Shown here one piece after another: positions 1 through 6,644 of a stretch of 10,598 bases of DNA. The notes below the pieces were generated by a model. The model was not told the DNA's origin, did not search any database, and saw nothing but the letters and a program-made list of their open reading frames with translations. The first letter of the stretch is position 1, and each line of letters begins with the position of its first letter. Source of the stretch: Scytalidium lignicola (lineage: Eukaryota > Ascomycota > Leotiomycetes); contig NCSJ02000656.1 of assembly GCA_002812745.2 (NCBI GenBank), positions 1 to 10,598 on the forward strand. Reading direction: 5' to 3'. Made by a program: the position numbers and the translations under genes.

Positions 1-545
1 AAATAGAGGAAATGTAAAAAAAAATCAAGAACTCACTTTAATATATTAAAGAAAGAATGAAGAAATATTATAATCATGGATGCTTAATAGAATTAATGTA
101 TAAAAAAAAAGNAATAAAGTTTATCTTCTTAGAAAAAAACATTAAAACAACAAAGATTAAGTGATAAATTAAATTGAATAAAGATAAAATCATATAAAAT
201 TGAAGAAATCTATAAACCTTTAACATATAAATTAAAATTACTAATAATAGTTAAGATATATCTTGTTTTCTATGTTTTACTTCTTGAATTAACACTTGAA
301 AACATTTAAACATTAATATTAGAAGAAGTCAATTTAGAAAGGAAATACAAAGTTGAGAAGATTATTAATTATAAGATATATTATAAAAAACTATAATATT
401 TAGTTAAATGAATAGGATATTCAGAAAATAAGAATGAATAAGAATTTACTTTTAATCTTATAAGCTATGAAGAGTTACTAAAAGTATATTATTAAGCTTA
501 TCCTAAAATAGATTTCCAAATAATAGAATTATAAGGTTAGAAAAG
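1..545 (+). pseudogene. Element B: decayed Gypsy integrase C-terminus and chromodomain
   Basis: This is the 3' end of a Ty3/Gypsy chromovirus pol gene, entering from the left edge. The family's integrase joins cDNA to the host genome, and its terminal chromodomain steers insertion to modified chromatin. In sequence, positions 120-200 read as the pre-GPY stretch (KVYLLRKNIKT, then a one-base shift near an A run), followed by SYKIEEIYKPLTYKLKL at 190-240, which corresponds to the GPY/F region. The chromodomain follows at about 337-520: ERKYKVEKIINYKI, then YLVK-stop-IGYSENKNE, matching the family's E-Y-E-V-E-K-I and Y-L-V-K-W-K-G-Y signatures with the Trp codon turned into a stop. All of 190-520 stays in one frame. 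Stops and substitutions fit C->T/G->A decay. The downstream antisense relic, polypurine tract and LTR1 are the expected 3' end of the same element. Assignment to a chromovirus is firm; the exact clade is not. Confidence 0.85.
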
Positions 546-546
546 N

Positions 547-992
547 AAAAAGTCAGTAATAAAGAAAGAAGCTTTGCTTAAGTCAACAAAATACAATTCT
601 TTAAACAACTTCTCTTGCTTCTCTTTCTCTTTTACAATATTCAACTTGTCTAAAGAAGAAAGCTTACAACAGATCATTTCACTAGTATATTTGCAAAGGA
701 ACTTCTTTTGCTTGTGAAGACAAACAAGATAAATTACATTCTTAGCTATAACTTAAACAACCTTCTCCTCCTTAGCCTTAAGACAAGCCTTCTCTTTATC
801 AAGGGTTTCTTAAGAGGTTATAAGAATACCTTTACTCTTGTATTTACACCTTCAACAAGTATACTCATTATAATAGTTGAATTTAAAAACCATCAAGTAA
901 GTTAAACTATTTTGGATGTAAAAACTATAAGGAAATATCTTAGTATTATTGTACTTTATTATATAATCTCTTAAGTTTAATGCTTCTTGATA
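547..992 (-). pseudogene. Element B: antisense ORF relic (Cys cluster plus coiled coil)
   Basis: This coding relic lies on the minus strand inside element B, between chromodomain and 3' LTR. One frame runs from about 992 down to 547 with only three internal stops (two TAA, one TGA). The N-terminal part reads FPYSFYIQNSLTYLMVFKF. At 840-872 comes Y-N-E-Y-T-C-stop-R-C-K-Y, which fits a decayed C-x2-C-T-x5-C cluster with TGT changed to TAT. A Lys/Glu-rich stretch follows (ETLDKEKACLKAKEEKVV), then LHKQKKFL and SSLDKLNIVKEKEKQEK, typical of a coiled coil. I recognise this as resembling a Cys-rich, coiled-coil hypothetical protein common in fungal genomes, often in repeats; its function is not known to me. 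A homologous relic sits at the same place in element A. The plus-strand ORF at 708-905 is its shadow. It could instead be a captured host gene fragment, but the shared position argues for an element-borne ORF. Confidence 0.72.
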
Positions 993-1129
993 TTTTCTTA
1001 ATCTTGTCCTTTCTTTTATATTACTCTTAGAATATTATTATTTGAGTAACATATTGGAAAAGAAGAAAAGATTAGTGAACAAAGGAAAGTTTAAAGATAA
1101 TGTTTTAGTGTTAGGACAATGTTAAGCAT
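993..1129. other. Element B: 3' non-coding stretch before the polypurine tract
   Basis: This A+T-rich stretch lies between the recognisable part of the antisense relic and the polypurine tract. The minus strand contains a possible continuation towards the N-terminus of the antisense ORF, but the frame is broken and no motif is recognisable. From 1118 the sequence matches 3938 onwards in element A (27 of 32 positions through the LTR start), so its right end belongs to the element's conserved 3' terminus. Confidence 0.5.
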
Positions 1130-1141
1130 AAAAGAGGATAA
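1130..1141 (+). other. Polypurine tract of element B
   Basis: AAAAGAGGATAA abuts the TG that starts LTR1. LTR retrotransposons prime plus-strand DNA synthesis from such a tract just upstream of the 3' LTR. The same arrangement occurs before LTR3 at 3949-3961, and it is missing before LTR2, which I read as a 5' LTR. Confidence 0.65.
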
Positions 1142-1205
1142 TGTTATAAGTTTTACCATAACATAATAATTAGTGTAAGCTTAAGGCTTGATATATAACA
1201 GAGTG

Positions 1206-1214
1206 TATATAAAG
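1206..1214 (+). promoter_or_regulatory. TATA-like box in LTR1
   Basis: TATATAAAG lies 64 bp into LTR1. The equivalent place in LTR2 (6206-6214) holds TATATATAG, and LTR3 has TATAAAAGG at 4010-4018. The conserved place suggests the core promoter of the LTRs, although TA-rich strings are common in this window. Confidence 0.4.
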
Positions 1215-1239
1215 AACTTAATAATTATATGATATGATT

Positions 1240-1310
1240 AGAACTTAAGAGACTTGAGAAGTCTAAGGGGTTCATGAACTTAAGAAACTTAAGAGGTCTA
1301 AGAGGTCTAA
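1240..1310 (+). repeat. Short direct repeats inside LTR1
   Basis: Degenerate copies of AAGAGGTCTA and ACTTAAGARACTT follow each other, including a near-perfect tandem AAGAGGTCTAAGAGGTCTA. LTR2 keeps related units (GACTTAAGGGACTTGAG, AAGGGGTCTA) at the same place, about 6243-6310, so the cluster is ancestral to the family. It may be the enhancer or U3 repeat region; this role is inferred. Confidence 0.55.
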
Positions 1311-2259
1311 TTGGATTTCATTATCTATATAAGCATACTATAAGAATATAAAAGTAAACTTCTTATGTTCAACTTAAATACATTACTAGATCTTACCTTT
1401 AACTTAGTCACCTGCTCAAAATGTTATATGTTTCCATTATCTCTGAACATTTACCTTACCCTTATTATCTAGTGACCTGGATAACGTAGTTTTGTAATAA
1501 TAAGTNAAAAAAATTAAAAGNTTACTTGCTTTTCATTTAAAAAAGTTTAACTTAATTAAGTAAAATTATCTTATCTATAATAAGAAATTACTAATAATAA
1601 TGAATATACTAAGGAAATAAAGGATATATACAATAAAAGTAAGAGAACAAATTAAGATATTAATAGATTATATGAATTTAAAGTATTTTATAATATTTAA
1701 AGAGTTAAATACAAGACAAGTTAAGTAAGTNAAAAACTTTGTTAGAATATGATTTTAAAATTCAACATGTTAAGAAGACTAATAATAAACAAGTAAATAC
1801 TCTTAACTAAAAACTAAAGTATATAAACAAGGAGAAGTTAAGCTTATAATAAGTAGTCTTAACAAATAACAAAAAGAGAATTACTTATAATCAAGGACAA
1901 TTAATGTTTATATCAACAATAGTTAATAAGGACTAAATTGATAAGATTTGAAATGNAACTATTTAAAGAAAACCTAAAAGACATTGAATATAAGTTAAAA
2001 GAAGATTAATAAGAACAAATTGATAAATTATAATATAAAGACAAGAAGTTATACATTCTTAAGAGAATAATATACATTATTATAAAATAAGTATTTTGAA
2101 GCTGAATAAACTTATTATAAAATCTNAAAAGGATTATACTTATACTAAATAAGGCAAACAATAAAAGAAGTTGTTAAAGAATATAATATTTGTAAAAGGG
2201 TAAAAGAACTCAAAGTAAAGATCTTATAAAATGCTTTAACCTATTGAAATACTAATTTA

Positions 2260-2720
2260 ACTATAATAAATTATAATATAAGACTTTGTTATTAAATTAC
2301 TAAAGTTNAAAAGACTTAACAACAAAGAAGGATTATAATATTATCTTAGTAATAATAAACTTATTTACAAAATATACAATCTTTATATTATAAGATAAAA
2401 CATAAGATGTAAAAGAAGTTATAAAAGCATTTCTTCAACATATAATATTATTATTTAAAATGTTAAAAAGTATTATATCTGATTAAAATATACACTTTAC
2501 CTTGAAGTTTTAATAAACTTTAACTAAACATATAAGTGTTAATAAGAAGATGTTGATAACATTTCATTTACAAATTGATAATTAAACAAAAAGATTAAAC
2601 TAAACATTAAAAGTATATTTACAATGTTATATAAACTATAAACAAGATAATTAGCATAGATTATTATTGTTAACATAATTAGCTTATAATAGTTTAAAGT
2701 ATAAAGTAATAAGATTCATG
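2260..2720 (+). other. Integrase catalytic core relic (DD35E) of element A
   Basis: The first Asp is GAC at 2282-2284 in a DFVIKL context. The second is GAT at 2481-2483 in SIISD. The position of the catalytic Glu is AAA (Lys) at 2589-2591 in T-K-R-L-N. The second and third residues are 36 codons apart, leaving 35 residues between them as in a DD35E enzyme. Between them lie YNIILVIINLFTKYTIF, FLQHIILLF and HFTLKF, matching the Gypsy integrase core. The shift between the first and second Asp coincides with the N at 2308. YLQCYINYKQDN follows the last residue. The Glu->Lys change alone would abolish strand transfer. Confidence 0.85.
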
Positions 2721-3139
2721 TTATTCTATATAAATCATAGAAAAAAAACTTAATAAGTTTTAAATAAGTGTTAAATTATAATTATTATCTGATTTAACTA
2801 ACAAGCTAATAAAGAAACTATATAAAATACATATTGAATTAACAGATGTAATATAATTTACAAAAGAAAAGATAAAAGTATGTTATGATAAGAAATGTAA
2901 TATAAAACCTACTTATAAAAAGAGGGATAAAGTCTACTTTTAACNAAAAAAATCTACAAACNAAAAAGATTAAGTAATATACTTGACTTTATAAAGTTAA
3001 GACTATTTAAGGTTAAGGAAGTCTATAAACTAATAATAATTAAATTAAAACTATTAAAAGTTATAAGAATACATTTTGTATTTCATACAATACTATTAAA
3101 ATTAATACTTAAGAATATATTACCAATGTTAAGTATAAA

Positions 3140-3330
3140 GGTCAAGTTATAACTTAATAAGGAATAAGTAATTAAGAAAATCTTAAATCATAAATATTAA
3201 TATAAGAAGATTTAGTATTTGGTTAAATNAAAAAAGATTTCCAGAATTAAACAATTTATAAAAACTTATTAAGTATTTGAAAAATATTAAAGAGATAATA
3301 AAGAATTATCATTAAACTCTAGTTAAAAAA
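3140..3330 (+). other. Chromodomain relic of element A
   Basis: Read through stops, about 3150-3320 gives NKE, then KKILNHKY, YLVK and FPELNNL, followed by KNIKEIIKNYH and TLVKKKS. This follows the order of a chromovirus chromodomain: E-Y-E-V-E-K-I-L, Y-L-V-K-W-K-G-F, P-x-x-N-T-W-E-P. The aromatic cage is damaged, because the Trp and Glu codons near the N at 3229 are changed. Just upstream, RIHFVFHTILLKL fits the H-P-V-F-H-x-S-L-L linker seen after GPY/F in this family. Confidence 0.78.
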
Positions 3331-3345
3331 AAATCCTTAAGAAAA

Positions 3346-3490
3346 AGAATTAATTAAGTTAATAAGATAAAAGAAAGATTAACAATGTTAATACTTAATA
3401 AGAAGAGATTAATTAAAGAATATTACTTACCTTTATCAAGAGAATATAATAAGTTTTTAGTAAAGACTAAAGAGTTTAACTTTTCCNTTT
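3346..3490. other. Spacer between pol and the antisense relic in element A
   Basis: This A+T-rich stretch follows the end of the chromodomain tail. Plus-strand frames are broken and no motif is recognisable. Ns at 3487 and 3498 lie next to T runs and mark the likely C-terminal end of the antisense relic. Confidence 0.4.
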
Positions 3491-3498
3491 TTTAACCN

Positions 3499-3840
3499 TT
3501 TTCTTCTTTTTTAATTTTGTTAAGTTTATCTAAGATTCTTAAACTTGTTTTAATCATTTTATAAGTATAAGTTTTTAATTGTTTTTATAACTTATAAACT
3601 TAAGTAACTTATGTTAAAGCTTTTTCTTTTACTTGCTTAAGATATTCTTTTTCCTTAAGAAGATAATCTATCTTTTTAATGTTAAGACTAATCTTATAAT
3701 AATAACTAATCTTAGTATACTTAAAGTACTTAAGATAACTAAAGGATTTAATATAAAAATAATTATTATTTTTGCAAAAACAATATAAAGTTATTATATT
3801 ATCAAAAGTTTTTATTAATTCAGACAAATAAAGGTATTAT
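3499..3840 (-). pseudogene. Element A: antisense ORF relic, homologous to that of element B
   Basis: This minus-strand relic lies between chromodomain and 3' LTR of element A. It contains an unbroken 72-codon stretch at 3609-3827 and continues in frame past three TAA codons to about 3500. At 3696-3728, Y-F-K-Y-T-K-I-S-Y-Y-Y has the same spacing as the decayed C-x2-C-T-x5-C cluster of element B at 840-872. The next part, DYLLKEKEYLKQVKEKAL, aligns with B's ETLDKEKACLKAKEEKVV. MIKTSLRILDKLNKIKKEE then aligns with B's MICCKLSSLDKLNIVKEKE. The likely product is a small Cys-cluster protein with a charged coiled coil; its role is unknown. Because B and A have different LTR families, the ORF seems to be a shared cargo or an old component of this lineage. 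The start is uncertain: the ATG at 3825-3827 (minus) is only the first one left after mutation. Confidence 0.72.
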
Positions 3841-3948
3841 GAGTAATAAGAAGATTTAGATAGTATATTAAAATGAAAAGAAGTATAATAAAAGAAATAA
3901 TAAAGATTATTCAATATTATTAGTTAAACATCAAGATAATGTTAAAAT
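3841..3948. other. Element A: 3' stretch before the polypurine tract
   Basis: This A+T-rich sequence corresponds to the region before the polypurine tract in element B. No coding signal is recognisable, though it could hold the lost N-terminus of the antisense ORF. Its right end, from 3938, matches 1118 onwards. Confidence 0.4.
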
Positions 3949-3961
3949 AAAAAGAGAATAA
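3949..3961 (+). other. Polypurine tract of element A
   Basis: AAAAAGAGAATAA abuts the TG that starts LTR3. The 32 bases from 3938 match 1118-1149 of element B at 27 positions, which ties the two elements together despite their different LTR bodies. It marks LTR3 as a 3' LTR. Confidence 0.62.
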
Positions 3962-4310
3962 TGTTATAACTCTTATTATTATAACTTAATAAGTATTAGA
4001 ATAACAACTTATAAAAGGTCAAGGACTAAACAAGAGGTTAAATCATATAATTAATACAAGTTTACAAGGTTTATAAGTCTAAGTATTAAACTTGTTAAAC
4101 TAGGTAAAATACTTATATATTAAGTAATAATAATTGTTTACATAAGAATATACTCCTTAAGCTTTAGTTAAGAACCTTATGTTCAACTTAAGTTATAACT
4201 TTATTATATATACTTGTTTATTATAACTATAGATAATTTACTTTTACATAAACCTAATAATAGTAACTAAACCTACTTTACATAACTATGTTGTAAGAAG
4301 TCTTATAACA
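3962..4310 (+). mobile_element. LTR3: 3' LTR of element A
   Basis: This 349 bp LTR starts TGTTATAAC and ends TTATAACA, giving the terminal inverted repeat TGTTATAA...TTATAACA. It is close in length to LTR1 and LTR2 but only distantly similar in sequence. Shared points are the 5' terminus, a TATA-like box (4010-4018) and CTTATGTTCAACTTAA at 4176-4191, which lies 214 bp into the LTR against 220 bp in the other two. The polypurine tract precedes it. The five bases before it (AATAA) and after it (TAGTG) do not match, as expected if the other LTR lies elsewhere. To its right the minus-strand Copia-type relic begins, so this is probably an insertion junction. Confidence 0.78.
4010..4018 (+). promoter_or_regulatory. 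TATA-like box in LTR3
   Basis: TATAAAAGG lies 48 bp into LTR3, near the place of the boxes in LTR1 and LTR2. It is a better TATA consensus than most TA strings here. Confidence 0.4.
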
Positions 4311-4390
4311 TAGTGTTATATATAAAGATGTCCTTTTTATTATAGTTTATAATAATATATTAAGTTATAAGTATATGTTCAAAGGTATAA

Positions 4391-4496
4391 TTATTAGGAA
4401 CGAGTAATCGAATAGCTTTACTACTCGCCTAAAAAAGGCAGATTATTAGCGATCGCTCGTTAATAGCTATTCTACTATATATAGCGTTCCTAACAA
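4391..4496. mobile_element. CpG-rich hairpin island, possible MITE-like insertion
   Basis: This 106 bp block is far richer in G+C and CpG than anything else in the window. Its ends form a terminal inverted repeat: TTATTAGGAACG (4391-4402) against CGTTCCTAACAA (4485-4496), 11 of 12 pairs, the mismatch being T against C. Inside are a second inverted repeat GAATAGCT (4410-4417)/AGCTATTC (4465-4472), a stem CGAGTA (4401-4406)/TACTCG (4422-4427), a small hairpin GCCT-A5-AGGC (4427-4439) and a 10 bp palindrome AGCGATCGCT (4448-4457). ATAATTA occurs at both edges (4387-4393 and 4496-4502) and could be a target duplication, though it overlaps the repeat ends. It has no coding capacity. It sits inside the minus-strand Copia-type relic. 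A late short insertion is my preferred reading; an RNA-structured or protein-binding element cannot be excluded. Confidence 0.6.
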
Positions 4497-4499
4497 TAA

Positions 4500-6140
4500 T
4501 TAACAAGGAATATTAAAGTTTTAATTATATTTGCTAAATTAACAATACTGATAAAGATGATATAACTTTTAATAAGCTCTTATTAAAAGTAAAACCTTAA
4601 TCTTCGTTACTCTTAATAGTTACCATGAGTACTTTAAGGTCTTTAAAGTCTTTGAGGTTTTCAAGATTATTAAGATTATCATCATTAAGGTTTATAACTT
4701 CTTCACTTTTAAACTTAATAAGATATTGATGAAATTTCTTGTTGAATTATTGATTAAACTACTTCTTAAAGTAACTTTTTAACTTTTTATACTCCTTCTT
4801 AATGTAATTGCATAATATATAACCTTCTTTTTTATATATAAAACAACATTTCTTGTTGAATTGTCTTCTTAACTAATTGTTTTAAGTAAAAGGATAATAA
4901 CCTTACTTATAATAATAATAATCTGTAAAGAAGACATTAGTTTAGATAATATTGTTTTTTTTATGTTATAATTAATGAACACAAGTTATTAAGTAAGTTA
5001 ATAATAGTTAGTGATAACTTAAAACAAGTATACTAACAAGTTAATATATCTTGACAAGTAATAATTAACTTGTTGTAGATAAAGGTGTTATTTTATAAGG
5101 TAAGGTCTAAGTTATGTTAAAGGTATTATAACTTACTTAAGAGTAGTTAAAAGCATTTAAAGGTTAGTTTGCCTTTGTTTTAAGTTATAATTAACTTAAG
5201 GTTCACTTTATTCTACTTTAATAGTATACTTCTCTTGTATTTAAAGCCTTTAAAGTAATCATAAACCTTAATATATAACTCTTCAAAAGATAAAGTAACT
5301 AAAGTATTATTAACATAGAAGAAGTCTAAGGCTAAGCCTTTTAATATATTAAGAAAAGCTTTTACTTAAGTTTATTATAATATATTAACCCTTTTACAAA
5401 TATCATGAAAAATAATAAGTTTAAAGTCAAAGTTATCTTCATTACTATTATACTTACCTTCTTCAGTGTACATCTTTATTAAGTTTACAAGCTCCTTCTT
5501 ATACCTTTATACTTGATATAATAATAAAGAAAGCTTAATTTACAAAAGAGTATTCCTTACTTATAATAAAAGTAATATATTCAAGTATAAAAGGATATTC
5601 TCTACTTATAACAAAAGTAATAACCTTGAATATATAAGTATATTCTCTGCTTATACTAATAATAGTACACTTGAATATAAAGAAGTTTATTATTAAGTTT
5701 AAACTTTAAAAACTCTTAAAGTATTATATATTTCTTCTTTATCTTCCCTTGAAATGTTAATCAGAAGTAACTTTTTACTATTAAGTCTATAGTTAATTAT
5801 ATTTAAGAAGGTTTAACTATACTTTTGAATATATTTATTAATCTTATTATAGTCTATTTTACAAGTTCTTCCNTTTTTTAATGTTTTAACTATTATATAT
5901 AACATTAATATTTTGTTACTTTTAATCTATATTCCTCATACTTATAAGAATATTCAAAAGGTTTTTAAAGTGTTAATAATAACTCTTATAAAAAAAACTT
6001 TTATAAAGTTATAAAAGTCTTCTTTAAAAGCTTTTTATAAGTTATAATCAATTTATTCTTTATCCTTATACTTATATTATTTAGATTTAATATATTTATT
6101 AAACTTTATAATAGTTATAATAAATGGATTAAAGGTAAAA
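4500..6140 (-). pseudogene. Decayed Copia-type Gag (minus strand) with zinc motif
   Basis: This relic resembles the Gag of fungal Ty1/Copia-type elements, which packages element RNA. Conserved blocks in minus-strand order: YTEEGKYNSN (around 5470), FDFKLIIFHDIC (5396-5430), KGLALDFFY (5315-5341), YFKGFKYKRSILLK then stop-N (5210-5257), NLDLTL and NTFIYNKLIITCQDI (about 5030-5110), FFTD (around 4930), and the zinc-binding remnant at 4804-4845. There CFI-Y-KKEG-Y-ILCN-Y shows C-x2-C-x4-[H/C]-x4-[C/H] spacing with Tyr at three metal positions. An acidic tail follows (SEEVINLNDDNLNNLENL, ~4640-4700). The first blocks share one frame; a shift near the T run at about 4957 precedes the zinc motif. 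The N-terminal part (5690-6140) is less certain. It is bounded by LTR3 on the left and LTR2 on the right, and no LTR of its own is visible, so it is probably the substrate into which the others inserted. Confidence 0.72.
5551..5685. repeat. 3 x 45 bp tandem repeat in the Copia-type Gag relic
   Basis: Three adjacent units of exactly 45 bp start at 5551, 5596 and 5641 with TATTCCTTACTTATA, TATTCTCTACTTATA and TATTCTCTGCTTATA. Each unit later has an AATA-like core and a TTGAATATA/TTCAAGTATA block. The period equals 15 codons, so the repeat keeps any reading frame and would be a 15-residue peptide repeat in the Gag N-terminal half. Which minus-strand frame was used is not settled. Confidence 0.75.
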
Positions 6141-6143
6141 TCA

Positions 6144-6497
6144 TGTTATAGGTTTTATTATAACATAGTAATTAGTATAAGCTTAAGGCTTGATACATTG
6201 TAAAGTATATATAGAGAATTTAGCAATTATATGACATGATAAGGACTTAAGGGACTTGAGAAGTCCAAGGGGTCTATAGACTTGTAAGACCTAAGGGGTC
6301 TAAGAGGTTTAGCAGGATTTTATTAACTATATAAGCATATTATAAGAACATAAGAGTAGACTCCTTATGTTCAACCTAAATACATTATTAAATCTTACCC
6401 TTGACTTAGTTGTTTATATGTTATATGTTTTTACTGTCCTTGAACATCTATCTTACCTTTAACTATCCAATAACTTAAATAACGTAGTTTTATAACA
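6144..6497 (+). mobile_element. LTR2: 5' LTR of element C (same family as LTR1)
   Basis: This 354 bp LTR starts TGTTATAGG and ends TTATAACA. It aligns with LTR1 throughout, including the AAGCTTAAGGCTTGATA block, the AAGGGGTCTA repeats, CTTATGTTCAACCTAA at 6364-6379 and the terminal ATAACGTAGTTTT. Differences are mostly A/G and C/T. No polypurine tract precedes it, and Gag then Pol coding follow on the plus strand, so it is a 5' LTR. The sequence just downstream (TTTTGAACATTATC, from 6498) is where a primer-binding site is expected; I cannot match it to a tRNA end. LTR1 and LTR2 are not a pair: the 4.6 kb between them belongs to other elements. Confidence 0.88.
6206..6214 (+). promoter_or_regulatory. 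TATA-like box in LTR2
   Basis: TATATATAG lies 62 bp into LTR2, matching the place of TATATAAAG in LTR1. It would have driven transcription of element C's Gag and Pol before decay. Confidence 0.4.
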
Positions 6498-6584
6498 TTT
6501 TGAACATTATCTATCTTGATAAATCAAGATTTAAAAACAAACATATTAATAGATAATAATAATGAACAACAACTTGAAGAAGGT

Positions 6585-6644
6585 TTTGAAGAAAGTTTTA
6601 AAGAAGAATTTGAAGAGAGATTTAAGGAAGTATTTAAGGAAAGT
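6585..6644 (+). repeat. Five 12 bp units coding a tetrapeptide repeat
   Basis: Five consecutive 12 bp units each begin TTT and read F-E-E-S, F-K-E-E, F-E-E-R, F-K-E-V, F-K-E-S in the Gag frame of element C. A period of four residues with one bulky and two charged positions suggests an amphipathic helix. The TTT codons may be mutated from other codons, but the period does not depend on that. Confidence 0.7.

Larger units (their letters stand above)
1142..1499 (+). mobile_element. LTR1: 3' LTR of element B (family shared with LTR2)
   Basis: This 358 bp LTR starts TGTTATA and ends TAATA, where LTR2 ends TAACA, so the terminal C has probably mutated to T. It aligns along its length with 6144-6497 in the same orientation: six differences in the first 54 positions, all transitions. 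Its first 22 bases can pair as TGTTAT...ATAACA. It carries a TATA-like box at 1206-1214, short AAGAGGTCTA-type repeats at about 1240-1310, the motif CTTATGTTCAACTTAA at 1362-1377, and one of the few surviving CpGs near its 3' end (AACGTAG). A polypurine tract precedes it and element B coding lies upstream, so it is a 3' LTR. Element A's RNase H reading frame resumes at about 1500, so the LTR edge is also an insertion junction. Confidence 0.88.
1500..3345 (+). pseudogene. Element A: decayed Gypsy pol, RNase H to chromodomain
   Basis: This is the 3' half of a second Ty3/Gypsy chromovirus pol, entered in mid-RNase H. RNase H: AFHLKKFNLIK at 1528-1560, NKKLLIIMNILRK, then IDYMNLKYF and YDFKIQHVKKTNNKQVNTLN by about 1800, which follow the family's TDHKNL and Y-D-F-x-I signatures. 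The integrase zinc-finger remnant is at 2182-2193 (Y-N-I-C for C-x2-C). The catalytic core covers about 2260-2720. The GPY/F region is at 2980-3030 (DFIKLRLFKVKEV), and the chromodomain at about 3150-3320. RNase H removes the RNA template and integrase inserts the cDNA. No intact copy is possible: there are many TAA/TAG codons, a Glu->Lys change at the integrase active site and several frame shifts, most beside N calls or A runs. The left part of this gene should lie beyond element B, outside the window. Confidence 0.87.

Noticed and set aside
708..905. Plus-strand ORF of 65 codons in element B
   Set aside because: It lies opposite the minus-strand antisense relic, which has a recognisable motif order and a homologue in element A. 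This frame has no motif and looks like a shadow.
1240..1310. CRISPR-like array in the LTR short repeats
   Set aside because: Units are about 10 bp, degenerate, without regular spacers, and are repeated in the second LTR copy.
3962..4310. Solo LTR with target duplication
   Set aside because: Flanking five bases AATAA and TAGTG do not match. A polypurine tract and pol relic lie upstream, so it is the 3' LTR of a longer element.
4391..4496. tRNA gene or SINE head in the G+C-rich island
   Set aside because: No cloverleaf with 7/5/5 bp arms or T-loop sequence is found. The pairing is end-to-end inverted repeats and short hairpins.
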